DNA of 64,000 nucleotides from Mucilaginibacter galii (GTDB lineage Bacteria; Bacteroidota; Bacteroidia; Sphingobacteriales; Sphingobacteriaceae). The stretch covers positions 41,313 to 105,312 of the forward strand of contig NZ_BMDO01000015.1 of the NCBI RefSeq assembly GCF_014635825.1. Direction: 5' to 3'. The notes under the pieces are model-generated. The model was given only the letters and a program-made list of their open reading frames with translations, was not told the DNA's origin and made no database searches. Below are positions 53,679 through 61,914 of the stretch, piece after piece. Within the stretch, counting starts at the first letter, position 1, and every line of letters begins with the position of its first letter. Position numbers and translations under genes: made by a program.

Positions 53679-54018
53679 GAATTTAAAACGGAAAATGACA
53701 ACCTTAGTTTGCAGACAAACTGATCAGGACTTTTAGATTACATGAACTTGTAAACGGTTTTTATACTTGGTTGAAATACACTGGTAATTAAAATTATACG
53801 CTTTTATAACTCTGGCAGAACTACATTGAGAGAGTAATTTACTTTAAAATAGATAGACAGCTTTCATTGCAATCCTTTGATTTAAATATTACTTTACGCT
53901 GGTTTAATCGCACCATCAAGTAAGGCAATCCGACGTAAATTTGCACCCGAGGCTTTAGCCGTTATATAGGTAGAATAAGAACACAGTTTCCTTTACGGCA
54001 AACATTGGCCAACACACT
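53679..54018. other. Divergent promoter region of uvrA2-like and LLM genes
   Basis: This 340-base A+T-rich gap should hold both promoters. I see no clear TAnnTTTG pair, repeat or operator. Confidence 0.35.
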
Positions 54019-55050
54019 ATGAAAAAAGAAGAAATTGCTTATTCGATGTTAGACCTGGCGCTTGTTTCGCAGGGCAGCACCATCAAACAAACGCTTAATA
54101 ATTCATTGGCCTTGGCCAAAGAAGCCGAGGCGCTGGGCTATACACGCTATTGGTTTGCTGAGCACCATAACTCTCCCTATATAGGCAGCAACGTTCCACC
54201 GTTGCTTATTGGCTATGTAGCAGAAAACACTCATACCATTAGGCTTGGGTCGGGTGGTATTATGTTGCCCAATCACTCGCCTTTAGTAGTTGCAGAACAG
54301 TTTGGCACACTGGCACACTTATATCCGGGACGTATTGACCTGGGTTTAGGCAGAGCGCCCGGAACGGACACAGACACCGCACAGGCCATCAGGTCAGATT
54401 TCATGCGGGCAGCACAATCTTTCCCTCAAGAAATTGCCAAAATCCAACACTACTTTTCGGGAGCCAACAGCAATTCGAAAGTAAGGGCAGCCATTGCCGA
54501 AGGCACTGGTGTACCGTTGTATATCTTGGGGTCCAGTACCGATAGTGCTCATCTGGCAGCAGCTAAGGGCTTACCTTATGCCTTCGCCAGTCATTTTGCA
54601 TCTACCCATTTACTGCAGGCGCTGGATATTTACCGGGAAGAGTTTCAGACTTCTGAGTTTCTCGAAACACCTTATATTATAGCAGGTGTAAATGTATTTG
54701 TTGCCGATACCGATGAAGAAGCCGAGAGATTGTTCACTACCATGATCAGGATGTTTGTAGGCGTACTGACCGGCAAAACGCAAGCCTTACAGCCAGCCAC
54801 TGAGATGACGGATGATTTGAAAGACATATTGAAGCATCCTGCCGTGCAGCAAATGCTCAAATATTCTTTTGTAGGCAATAAAGAAACTGTTAAAACGCTG
54901 GTGAAGAATTTTATTACACAAACGCAAGTGAATGAGTTGATCTTGGCATCGGCAACCTACGCCCCTGAAGACAGAATCAAATCGACCAGACTCTTTGCTG
55001 ACGTTATGATGGAGATAAACGAAGAAAAAAGCAAAGTAACACATAGCTAA
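54019..55050 (+). CDS. LLM-class flavin-dependent oxidoreductase (luciferase-like)
   Basis: This is a predicted FMN-dependent monooxygenase of 343 residues, cytoplasmic. It begins MKKEEIAYSMLDLALVSQGS and has GYTRYWFAEHHN, IRLGSGGIMLPNHSPLVVAEQFG and LGLGRAPGTD, the usual marks of the luciferase-like TIM barrel of the MsnO8/YhbW group. The substrate is unknown. A remnant of an HxlR-type regulator lies just downstream on the other strand. Confidence 0.9.
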   Translation: MKKEEIAYSMLDLALVSQGSTIKQTLNNSLALAKEAEALGYTRYWFAEHHNSPYIGSNVPPLLIGYVAENTHTIRLGSGGIMLPNHSPLVVAEQFGTLAHLYPGRIDLGLGRAPGTDTDTAQAIRSDFMRAAQSFPQEIAKIQHYFSGANSNSKVRAAIAEGTGVPLYILGSSTDSAHLAAAKGLPYAFASHFASTHLLQALDIYREEFQTSEFLETPYIIAGVNVFVADTDEEAERLFTTMIRMFVGVLTGKTQALQPATEMTDDLKDILKHPAVQQMLKYSFVGNKETVKTLVKNFITQTQVNELILASATYAPEDRIKSTRLFADVMMEINEEKSKVTHS

Positions 55051-55166
55051 ATCCACCGTAATTACATCATACGTCCTTATTTTTAAGCAGAACACCTAAT
55101 AGTTTAGATTACGATGAACCATCGTAATTAACGAATAAACGGCTCCCAGACACAACTGGCGGCCGG

Positions 55167-55274
55167 TTATTCCATCTGGGTCTCCCAGTCATGCAACGCT
55201 TTCAATACCGCAATCAGTGTTTTGCCAAATTCGCTCATTTCATACTTCACTCTCGGCGGTTTTCTATAAAGAAT
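55167..55274 (-). pseudogene. HxlR-family regulator, C-terminal remnant
   Basis: The minus strand reads RKPPRVKYEMSEFGKTLIAV followed by LKALHDWETQME and a stop, the C-terminal wing and helix of HxlR winged-helix regulators. Directly upstream there is a stop, and the other 70 or so residues of the family are not found. It is a truncated pseudogene that may once have controlled the neighbouring oxidoreductase. Confidence 0.65.
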
Positions 55275-55448
55275 TTATACCGTATAGCAGGATGAATAAA
55301 CTAACGGCCAAAACGGCATTTTCTTAATGTTGTCACTTATGAGGTAAAAATGTTTGTACAGGAAATATAAAAACTATGTCGGCTTTATTTCGTAAATAAA
55401 AACAGCTGCTTAAAGGAGACGATCAAACAGGGGCGTAAAGACACCTTA

Positions 55449-56277
55449 TTGCCAAGACTGCTCATGTGGGGCCGACTGTTAGCCTTAATTGCACCTTTAG
55501 CTTTACTTCATCTGGTAGTTCGTAATTATACGAATGAATCAGCGCAGCCGCTGCTTATCCTTGGTTTAGCCAGCCTGGTTTTATTTCTAATGGGGATTGT
55601 CCTGCCATTTTGGTTTTGGAGCCAAAGACTTACAAAATGGAAGCTACGGGCATTTGCCCATTGCAGCGATGTGCAAGAATTACGTAAAATAGCCTGACTT
55701 AAGCCACTTTACTTTGAGGGAAACCTGATCATCGGTAGAATATTAATTACAAACAGGGCGGAGCGACTGGAATGGGCGCAGCTACAACAAAAATTCCATA
55801 GCCCTGTTAGTTTTGCCGACAACGCCCGTTTGCCAGCCGAAACCATTATTGGCATTTCCTAGGCTATATTTTTAACCTTATTCTCCAATTATCACGTGTT
55901 TTTTAGGCATACTTGTTATGCTGTACGCACCCGTAGACGTACGTTTTTGGGCTCAAATTTTAGCTGGTGTAGTGATCGCAACTTTATTACATACGATGTT
56001 CACTTTTATACGTGATAGGTTCATCCGAATGCCAACACTTATTATTATCGAAGAAGGTATTTAGACGGTTTACAAAGGATTTAGCGCCTGGTCTGATATT
56101 CATAACGAAAGAATTGTTCAGCGTTCAATTGATCCCAGCGCACAATCAGATTTTTTATTTTATCATCTTCCAAAAGGTAACGAAGATTTAAAGTTAACGT
56201 CATACGCCGTTAGCCGTGCAGAAATAGAACACCTTTTGCATCTATACCGAAACAGGTATAATAACTCAACCAATTGA
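55449..56277 (+). pseudogene. Broken membrane protein gene
   Basis: One gene can be followed through three stops and one frame change. The first part (from a TTG at 55449 to a stop at 55697) has two hydrophobic segments (LLALIAPLALLHLVV and LLILGLASLVLFLMGIVL). The same frame continues after the stop with LKPLYFEGNLIIGRILITN. After another stop and a frame change it goes on with FWAQILAGVVIATLLHTMF and RDRFIRMPTLIIIEEG, then a stop, and ends with TVYKGFSAWSDIHNERIVQ and a C-terminal stretch to the stop at 56277. The protein family is not recognised. Confidence 0.6.
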
Positions 56278-56497
56278 TATGGATATCTGGAAATTATAAA
56301 AAAGCTGCCCCGCCTATAGCACGCTGTATAAAGCAATTGAGAAGTGGGAAATCAAAAACTAGTTACCCGGATCCGGTACACTTTGACGATGTCAATTCAT
56401 TGAACTTTAACCTGTATTATGAAAAATGACCACACAAATAGGTGCTCTGCATTCTACGTTAAATCGAAATGCTCACTAAAATGAGTACTAAATGGTG
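56278..56497. other. Short stretch before the first direct repeat
   Basis: A frame reading VHFDDVNSLNFNLYYEK before a stop at about 56429 looks like the C-terminus of a lost gene. Nothing else is visible. Confidence 0.3.
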
Positions 56498-56768
56498 AGC
56501 AAACGACACCAAACTAAAAGGACTAAAATGCCTCATACGTTGCGTATGAGGCATTTTAGTCCTTTTTTATACTGCCTTATTGGAGCAGGAGGAGAAACGA
56601 AAAATAGAATTAAATTTCCGTAAAATGCTGACTATTAGTATGTTGCCCTAATGCCTACTTGAAGAATGCTAACTAATGGCCATTAGTTAACCCTTAGATT
56701 ACGCTATATATGTATGTTTAATATAGCGTTTCTTATCGAAAGGAACAAGTTTTATAGCGAGATATATT
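56498..56768. repeat. Direct repeat A with tRNA/tmRNA-3'-end-like core
   Basis: This segment is a diverged direct copy of the one at 59176-59445. Shared landmarks in order are GCAAACGACACCAAACTAAA, a hairpin around CGTATGAGG, a TACTGC box, the core TGGAGCAGGAGGAGAAACGA (56581-56600), and TTTCTTATCGAAAGGAACAA. Read on the minus strand the core resembles the T-loop and acceptor end of a tRNA or tmRNA followed by a terminator, as left behind at attachment sites of integrating elements. Confidence 0.6.
56517..56568. terminator. Long hairpin inside direct repeat A
   Basis: AAAAGGACTAAAATGCCTCA and its complement around CATACGTTGCGTATG form a 24-base near-perfect stem ending in TTTTTT, so it can end transcription on the plus strand, and with the A run on its other side also on the minus strand. 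Confidence 0.75.
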
Positions 56769-57061
56769 AAAAACAGCGTCAACCTTTACCAAATTATAAG
56801 CCTTTGTAACGGTTATGAACTCAGTTCACAACGTATTCATTATTTGTAAATTATATAAAACTATTTTTAAACACTTTATGAATCACACAATGAAAACATT
56901 TTGACTCTAAATCTTTGAATAAAAATAGTAATTAATCATAAGATTTCCATCAATGTTTGTTGTGAACAATTACAGCTGATTTAGTAATATTAGGAACAAT
57001 TAAAAGGTTACTTAAAGTATTTTAAATACAGGAAAAAGAAAGGCTAACTCAAAATTAGTAT
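56769..57061. other. A+T-rich stretch after repeat A
   Basis: About 290 very A+T-rich bases between repeat A and the end of the tailspike-like gene. No gene, hairpin or repeat is visible. Confidence 0.35.
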
Positions 57062-58987
57062 TTAGTTATCGGTTGTCACGGATACTCTTGCAATATCTAA
57101 TGAAGTTGAGATTCCTGAAGCATGATTACTGGCTACGCACCAAGTGGCAAGTAGATTAAAGGAGTTAGGAACGGTTACAATATTTCCGGATGCGATAAAG
57201 GCTGTGCCTATCCTTTTAACAAGATAAGTAGCAGTTGTGCCGCCGGCTAGTAAAGTAAACGTTACATCATACACGTCAGTAGCAGAGGTATTGCTTGGAA
57301 AATTTGCTCCCAGGTTAATTGCAGCTCCTAATGTATTGCCAGCTCCCATAATTTTAAAGTTGGTATCACCTACATCGGCGTACATTTTTAGACTTTGGAC
57401 CAAAGTGGATGGCTGTACTGATGAGGTATACGAATTACCTATGCCGGCAACATAGCTATGCCCTGAGTTGTATTGTTGTATGGAGAAAACCAGTCTGACC
57501 GAAAATCCTTCTACTTGATTAAATTGCCCGTTGCCTATTAGCCCTCCTGGTGAATTAACCCCTGATCCACCTATAAATCCAAGTCTCCGTAACCGGGTAT
57601 ACGAATTAGTAAGCGCTACATTTCGTAATGTAGCTGTACCCTGGATATTTAATCCAAGACCTAATTGGTTTATTGCAGTGTTGTTTCCCTGCGCCTCCCA
57701 GGAAGCTATACGCTTTGTAACACTTACAGAAATTGCTGAGGTTACAAAATTAGTGCTTGCAGGCGATGCTGTACTGTCGCCTGGTGGTTTTGTAGCCACC
57801 GTAGTGCCAGAAGGTAAATTATTGATGACTGTGCCTGGTGTAGTTTTAATTAAAACAGGTGTAGTCAAAGGCGTTGCAATTGTAATATCAGGAACACCTA
57901 AGCCCCCGCAAGTAATGTCAAAGCTGTTCACTGGTGCATACATCTGACCATCAATAAATGGTGGAATGGCATTATCATCCTCAACGTACAATGAAAATTT
58001 GTTGCCCCCTGTATAAAGAGTGGTTGTTATACCTACGGCGCCTGCCCCCTGAGGAAGTAAATAACCGCTCAGAAAATTATTCCAGCGACTGAATCCTAGC
58101 GTTGTAGACCCATCTAGGTATATCGGTTGGGGTAAGCCCTCTATATCTACAAGTACGAAGGTCATTTGCCACATTGATGTAGACCAAATACCGCGATAAG
58201 CTATACTACATTCGTAGTTTTGGAAAGTACATAAGTTAATCGATTTGCTTCCGTTAGAATTCGAGCTTTTAATATACAGACCAGCGTAAGGAGTTGTTAA
58301 TTTAGCAGTCGTTCTAACGAAACCAAAATTGCTATTGCCATAATTTACCGTTAAACTGGTATTCTCTAAAATTATACCATGATTGCTATCATTTAGTGCT
58401 GTAAGATGGGGTACCTCCAGGTCGAAAAAGTTTTTAGCGTAAAATGCTGGCTGAGATGTTGAATTCGATTGAATAAAGATATTATCAATAGTTCCACCCC
58501 ATACAGAAACTTCTGATACGGAGCCGGAATCATCTAATAGTATGCCTGATTTGGCGCCGGAGCCGGTATACATGGAAAAGTCTCTAAAAACGATGGAAAC
58601 TTGATTCTTAACCACAATGCCATTCTTGCCGCTCGTATTTTGAATGATTACAGTTGAACTACCATTACCTTGAATAACCAGTTGGCTGCTGGTCGGTCGG
58701 CTCGTATCCCATCCTGTGATGGTTAATTCATTAGTTAAAAAGTATTGCCCATTGCTAATAAAAATACTTCCCCCTTTTCCTACCGATAAGGCGGTTATAG
58801 CTGACTGAATAACTGTAAAAGCGTCCGTCCCGGTATATACACTTAACCCGGAGCCTACAGTCGGTTTGGCTGTAATAACACCAGCGCTAATTGATATAAC
58901 GAAGTCGACCGTTTGTTTAGCTAAATTGGCGCCTAAGGCGGCGTTATCATAAGGGCTTCCAGTAAGATCACTAAATGGGGTTGGCAT
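57062..58987 (-). CDS. Phage tailspike/tail-fibre-like parallel beta-helix protein
   Basis: This 641-residue protein starts at the ATG at 58987; the frame runs 61 residues further upstream but that part looks like leader. The N-terminus MPTPFSDLTGSPYDNAALGA is the kind of head-binding start seen in tail proteins of Bacteroidota phages. Residues 50-420 form a pectate-lyase-type beta helix (GGSIFISNGQYFLTNELTIT, then GIVVKNQVSIVFRDFSMYTG). A linker (PPGDSTASPASTNFV) resembles the phage tail-fibre linker GDNSTKIATTAFV, and the last 180 residues look like a trimerising beta domain. There is no signal peptide. Such proteins bind or cut surface glycans. No other phage gene is adjacent, and two direct repeats flank it. 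Confidence 0.7.
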   Translation of the reverse strand: MPTPFSDLTGSPYDNAALGANLAKQTVDFVISISAGVITAKPTVGSGLSVYTGTDAFTVIQSAITALSVGKGGSIFISNGQYFLTNELTITGWDTSRPTSSQLVIQGNGSSTVIIQNTSGKNGIVVKNQVSIVFRDFSMYTGSGAKSGILLDDSGSVSEVSVWGGTIDNIFIQSNSTSQPAFYAKNFFDLEVPHLTALNDSNHGIILENTSLTVNYGNSNFGFVRTTAKLTTPYAGLYIKSSNSNGSKSINLCTFQNYECSIAYRGIWSTSMWQMTFVLVDIEGLPQPIYLDGSTTLGFSRWNNFLSGYLLPQGAGAVGITTTLYTGGNKFSLYVEDDNAIPPFIDGQMYAPVNSFDITCGGLGVPDITIATPLTTPVLIKTTPGTVINNLPSGTTVATKPPGDSTASPASTNFVTSAISVSVTKRIASWEAQGNNTAINQLGLGLNIQGTATLRNVALTNSYTRLRRLGFIGGSGVNSPGGLIGNGQFNQVEGFSVRLVFSIQQYNSGHSYVAGIGNSYTSSVQPSTLVQSLKMYADVGDTNFKIMGAGNTLGAAINLGANFPSNTSATDVYDVTFTLLAGGTTATYLVKRIGTAFIASGNIVTVPNSFNLLATWCVASNHASGISTSLDIARVSVTTDN

Positions 58988-59175
58988 GATAATTTGATTT
59001 AAGATTGAGGTGAATAGTAAACCTAATCTTTTAAAACGATTAAATAACAGTAAAACAACTTTGTTACAGTTCTTTATCAATGCAACCCAATAAGTAGACA
59101 GAAGGTTAAATTTTCTGCATTCAGGACTCGAACGATTAACCTCGACGTTAATAGAAGCAAAAATGGGCAATCAAC

Positions 59176-59445
59176 CGTCAGCAAACGGCACCAAACTAAA
59201 ACAAAAAACCCCCATGCGTAGCGTATGAGGGGTTTTAGTGCTTTTTGATACTGCTTTAGGTGGAGCCGGAGGAGACACGAAAATGATTTATTTTTCGCGT
59301 AAACTACTGACCATCAGTATAGTTATGCTGACATAATACCTTACTCACCGAGCGCTAACTAACGGGCAATATTTCACCCTAAAATTATGCTGTTTTTGTA
59401 CTATATAAAGATAGCATTTCTTGCCTAAAGTAACAATTTTTAACT
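59176..59445. repeat. Direct repeat B with tRNA/tmRNA-3'-end-like core
   Basis: This is the better-kept partner of the copy at 56498. Its core GGTGGAGCCGGAGGAGACAC (59259-59278) reads on the minus strand as TTCGTGTCTCCTCCGGCTCC followed by ACC, matching a T-loop, T-stem and acceptor strand ending in a partial CCA. Upstream parts of a tRNA or tmRNA are missing. A hairpin with CCCCATGCGTAGCGTATGAG at 59211-59230 lies beside it. Confidence 0.6.
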
Positions 59446-59676
59446 CTTAAGCATTGATTAACGTACCCTTGGAAAATGATTTCTTGCTCATACGCGCACT
59501 CCATACTCCGCTTTCGGACGAGAGGAGACCTATAATAATGACTATTAGCTATACTGACAAACAGTTGGTAATCGTCAGCAAATGGAAGAAATTCTTGCTT
59601 AAAAGCTAATGCAAAAATCTTAGATCTTAAATATTTACGTCAGATATCAAAAGAAGTAGGAATCTTATGTATTGAT
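59446..59676. other. Gap between repeat B and the toxin gene
   Basis: About 230 bases with no supported gene, repeat or hairpin. Together with repeat B it makes a 690-base gap between tailspike and toxin genes. Confidence 0.35.
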
Positions 59677-60369
59677 CTAAATACCCAAACGCTTCCGAGG
59701 AGATTTCTTAACCGTAGGCTTTTGCGAATTTTTGAAAACTGTAATTTTTGAAGCGATGTCGGGTAGACCATTTTTTAGCCACTTCTTTTTCAGAGCCTCA
59801 TCTGTTGCTATATCAACTTGATCATCTTCCAAATGTGCCAGAAGAGTTGGTATCTTCATGCCGTCGTATAACTCAATTATCTTGAAAGTTCTCCGATAAT
59901 CATTAATATGAGCCAGATTTTTCTCGTAGACTCCTTTTATCGTATCGGGCGCAACATAATGTCCGCCTTCCAAAACCCGTTGTCCTACGCGTGCCACGCA
60001 ATCACTGACCTTATCTAAGCATAAATAATTTAATTGGATATTGTATCCGTTATTTTCAAACAAGTCCAAATACCTCCAATAATCCCCATGCGATAAAGGG
60101 GTCTCCAAAACGAAATGCTCTTTTTTTGCAATGGCTCGTTTCATTTCTGCAACGAGTTTAGCCTCCATCATTTCTGTCGCTCGCCTTGCAATAGATGCCT
60201 TTGGAAACTGCTCAGCGTTTAACTCTGCCTCGAATTCAGATCTCGCTTGATCACGGTCGAAAGACCTAATACCAGTGAATACCTCAGGAAGCATGGATTG
60301 GATATGAGTTGATTTACCAGCACCGTTAGGACCAGAAATAACTAATAGCGTTGGTTTAGAGTAATCCAT
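59677..60369 (-). CDS. Zeta toxin-family kinase
   Basis: This is a predicted toxin of 230 residues from the ATG at 60369; a longer in-frame start at 60396 lies deep inside the upstream gene. The P-loop is VISGPNGAGKSTHIQ near residue 12. SFDRDQARSEFEAEL, HFVLETPLSHGDYWRY and RVLEGGHYVAPDTIKGVYEK follow the zeta toxin pattern. Zeta toxins phosphorylate UDP-N-acetylglucosamine and block wall synthesis; chromosomal relatives may act on other substrates. It overlaps the upstream small gene by 14 bases, as toxin and antitoxin genes often do. Confidence 0.82.
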   Translation of the reverse strand: MDYSKPTLLVISGPNGAGKSTHIQSMLPEVFTGIRSFDRDQARSEFEAELNAEQFPKASIARRATEMMEAKLVAEMKRAIAKKEHFVLETPLSHGDYWRYLDLFENNGYNIQLNYLCLDKVSDCVARVGQRVLEGGHYVAPDTIKGVYEKNLAHINDYRRTFKIIELYDGMKIPTLLAHLEDDQVDIATDEALKKKWLKNGLPDIASKITVFKNSQKPTVKKSPRKRLGI

Positions 60370-60625
60370 ATTCTTCGCGAACACGGTCAGCCTCATTAGC
60401 CTTGAGAACTTGGATAACCTTAGATTGGTATTTGGCCCCCCTCGCTGACACTTCCTGAAGTTCTATACGACCGTCTGGAAATTCACGATAAACCTGTCCT
60501 TCCGGCAATTGCTCTGATAAGATCAGGAAAGGCAAGTTTTTGCTAAAATTTCTGGAACGCAGGTTTTTAACGGTAACCAGATATTTCTCATTTTTAAGTG
60601 TAACTTCGATATCTGTAGAATTCAT
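60356..60625 (-). CDS. Small partner (probable antitoxin) of the zeta-like toxin
   Basis: This protein has 89 residues from the ATG at 60625; an in-frame start at 60679 is less likely. It has no known family mark that I can name. It begins MNSTDIEVTLKNEKYLVTVK and contains EFPDGRIELQEV, and its last third is helical and charged (VIQVLKANEADRVREEYGLL). Its place just upstream, with an overlapping stop and start, makes it the likely antitoxin. The call rests on context rather than on a motif. Confidence 0.6.
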   Translation of the reverse strand: MNSTDIEVTLKNEKYLVTVKNLRSRNFSKNLPFLILSEQLPEGQVYREFPDGRIELQEVSARGAKYQSKVIQVLKANEADRVREEYGLL

Positions 60626-60788
60626 AACATCAATTTTAGGTAGCTTAAGTTTAAAACTTGGTATATGTAAATATACCACTTTGGAATTTCATAACAAAGC
60701 TTATGCATTTTTTCACTGAAAGTATTCGCAAGTTTAACACATATTTCCATTGAATTTCACCATTCAATAGCAACAATTTATAAAACCA

Positions 60789-61202
60789 TTATGCTCCTTT
60801 TCCAACGAAATCAGCGAGAAAGGTTACACAATCTATAACGTCTTTTTTAGTCCCAGAAAATAGCTTTACTTGATATTTATCCGCAAGTTTAGTTCTATTT
60901 AACTCAAATTTTCGTTCTTTGTCTAAGAACATTATATCTGAAATCTGGATACCTTTACTAATCCGCATAATATCAATTTGATCATTAACGGTCTCTTTTT
61001 TCTGCATAACTGCACTATATGCGGTCAATGTAGACCGAACATTCAAAGTAGATATTTCGTCATAGCCATGCCTGTCAAGGTGTGCAAGGACAGCTTTTGC
61101 TTCATCAATCTTCATCTTGTTGATCTTCATCATTGCATCTAGCAAATAATCAACCCAATGCGCTACAGTCTTTGACTGAAAGTTAACACCCCCTGATAAC
61201 AA
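60789..61202 (-). CDS. PIN-like protein, C-terminal half (split gene)
   Basis: The 137-residue frame opens at a TTG inside the upstream gene and carries the C-terminal half of a PIN-like nuclease fold: VNDQIDIMRISKG and ISDIMFLDKERKFEL with acidic residues at about 74, 77, 89 and 94. It has no start of its own in the usual sense. It joins in sequence to the upstream frame if the run of eight A at 61207-61214 loses one base, giving the junction IEKKALLSGG. It is best read as the second half of one gene. Confidence 0.6.
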   Translation of the reverse strand: MLSGGVNFQSKTVAHWVDYLLDAMMKINKMKIDEAKAVLAHLDRHGYDEISTLNVRSTLTAYSAVMQKKETVNDQIDIMRISKGIQISDIMFLDKERKFELNRTKLADKYQVKLFSGTKKDVIDCVTFLADFVGKGA

Positions 61203-61758
61203 TGCCTTTTTTTTCGATCAACTCCTTCAGCCTGCCACGAAGTTCATAAGTAGATAATGATATGTGTGCATTAAGCATCGCCTGGTATTGTTTTTCGTCG
61301 AGCTTTTGCTCACGAAGTAGCTCTTTAAAAGAATTCGATCCGGCCGTTCCTTCATCTACCATTAACTTAAACTGTTCGCTACGTTCTTTAAATACCTGAA
61401 TAGAGTCTATGTACGAAAATGTTTTCTTTATCTTATTTGTTAAAAATGTATTGAAAGTAAGGTTATTCTTTCTTATTTTGGAAATAAGAAGTTGAGCAGT
61501 GATTAAAGCTTCCGTTTTAAAAAAATACCCATCTGATACTACCTTCATGAAATCATGATTAGCGAGCGCTTTGTCAGGAGTTCGGGCAGAGGTTTCAAGC
61601 AAGTGTTCGAATGGTATAGGACATATTATTCTCCCTCGGCTCACGCCGTCAAGTATCACTTCCTTTAAGTCACACCAGTATTCTGCTCCGTCGACTAAAT
61701 TACTGACAGCGAATTGATCTAGGTAGATACAAAGCCTTTTCTCGAAAAACAATTTCAT
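61183..61758 (-). CDS. PIN-like protein, N-terminal half (split gene)
   Basis: The 191-residue frame begins MKLFFEKRLCIYLDQFAVSN, where Asp14 would be the first metal ligand of a PIN domain, and PIPFEHLLETS near residue 50 gives a second acidic residue. The frame ends KGIVIRGC just after the A8 run and overlaps the next frame by 20 bases. Read together, the two halves make a single protein of about 320 residues. PIN domains cut RNA and serve in toxin-antitoxin and defence systems. Whether the break is a mutation, a switch or recoding is open. Confidence 0.6.
   Translation of the reverse strand: MKLFFEKRLCIYLDQFAVSNLVDGAEYWCDLKEVILDGVSRGRIICPIPFEHLLETSARTPDKALANHDFMKVVSDGYFFKTEALITAQLLISKIRKNNLTFNTFLTNKIKKTFSYIDSIQVFKERSEQFKLMVDEGTAGSNSFKELLREQKLDEKQYQAMLNAHISLSTYELRGRLKELIEKKGIVIRGC
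61207..61214 (-). repeat. A8 homopolymer at the frame break
   Basis: The coding strand reads GAAAAAAAAGGC, with eight A. Seven A would join the two PIN-like halves in one frame. Such runs are prone to slippage in replication and transcription, and to sequencing error. Confidence 0.7.
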
Positions 61759-61914
61759 TACACATTTTCAGCTAATTATCTCTTTCCATTCATTGCAATA
61801 AATTCATCTTCAAAGTTTTATCACAAAGCTTTGTGATAAATTTTGATTTGCTTAAGATTTGAGTGTGATTAGAGATTTATTCGGATAATCAATTGGGAAA
61901 GCAAACTTTTGCAT

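Noticed and set aside
55109..55127. Perfect small palindrome TTACGAT / ATCGTAA after the LLM gene
   Set aside because: The stem is only seven bases and A+T-rich, with no T run, so neither terminator nor operator can be claimed.
59259..59281. Whole tRNA or tmRNA gene
   Set aside because: Only the last 20-25 bases look like an RNA 3' end. The T-stem partner, anticodon arm and 5' acceptor are missing in both copies.
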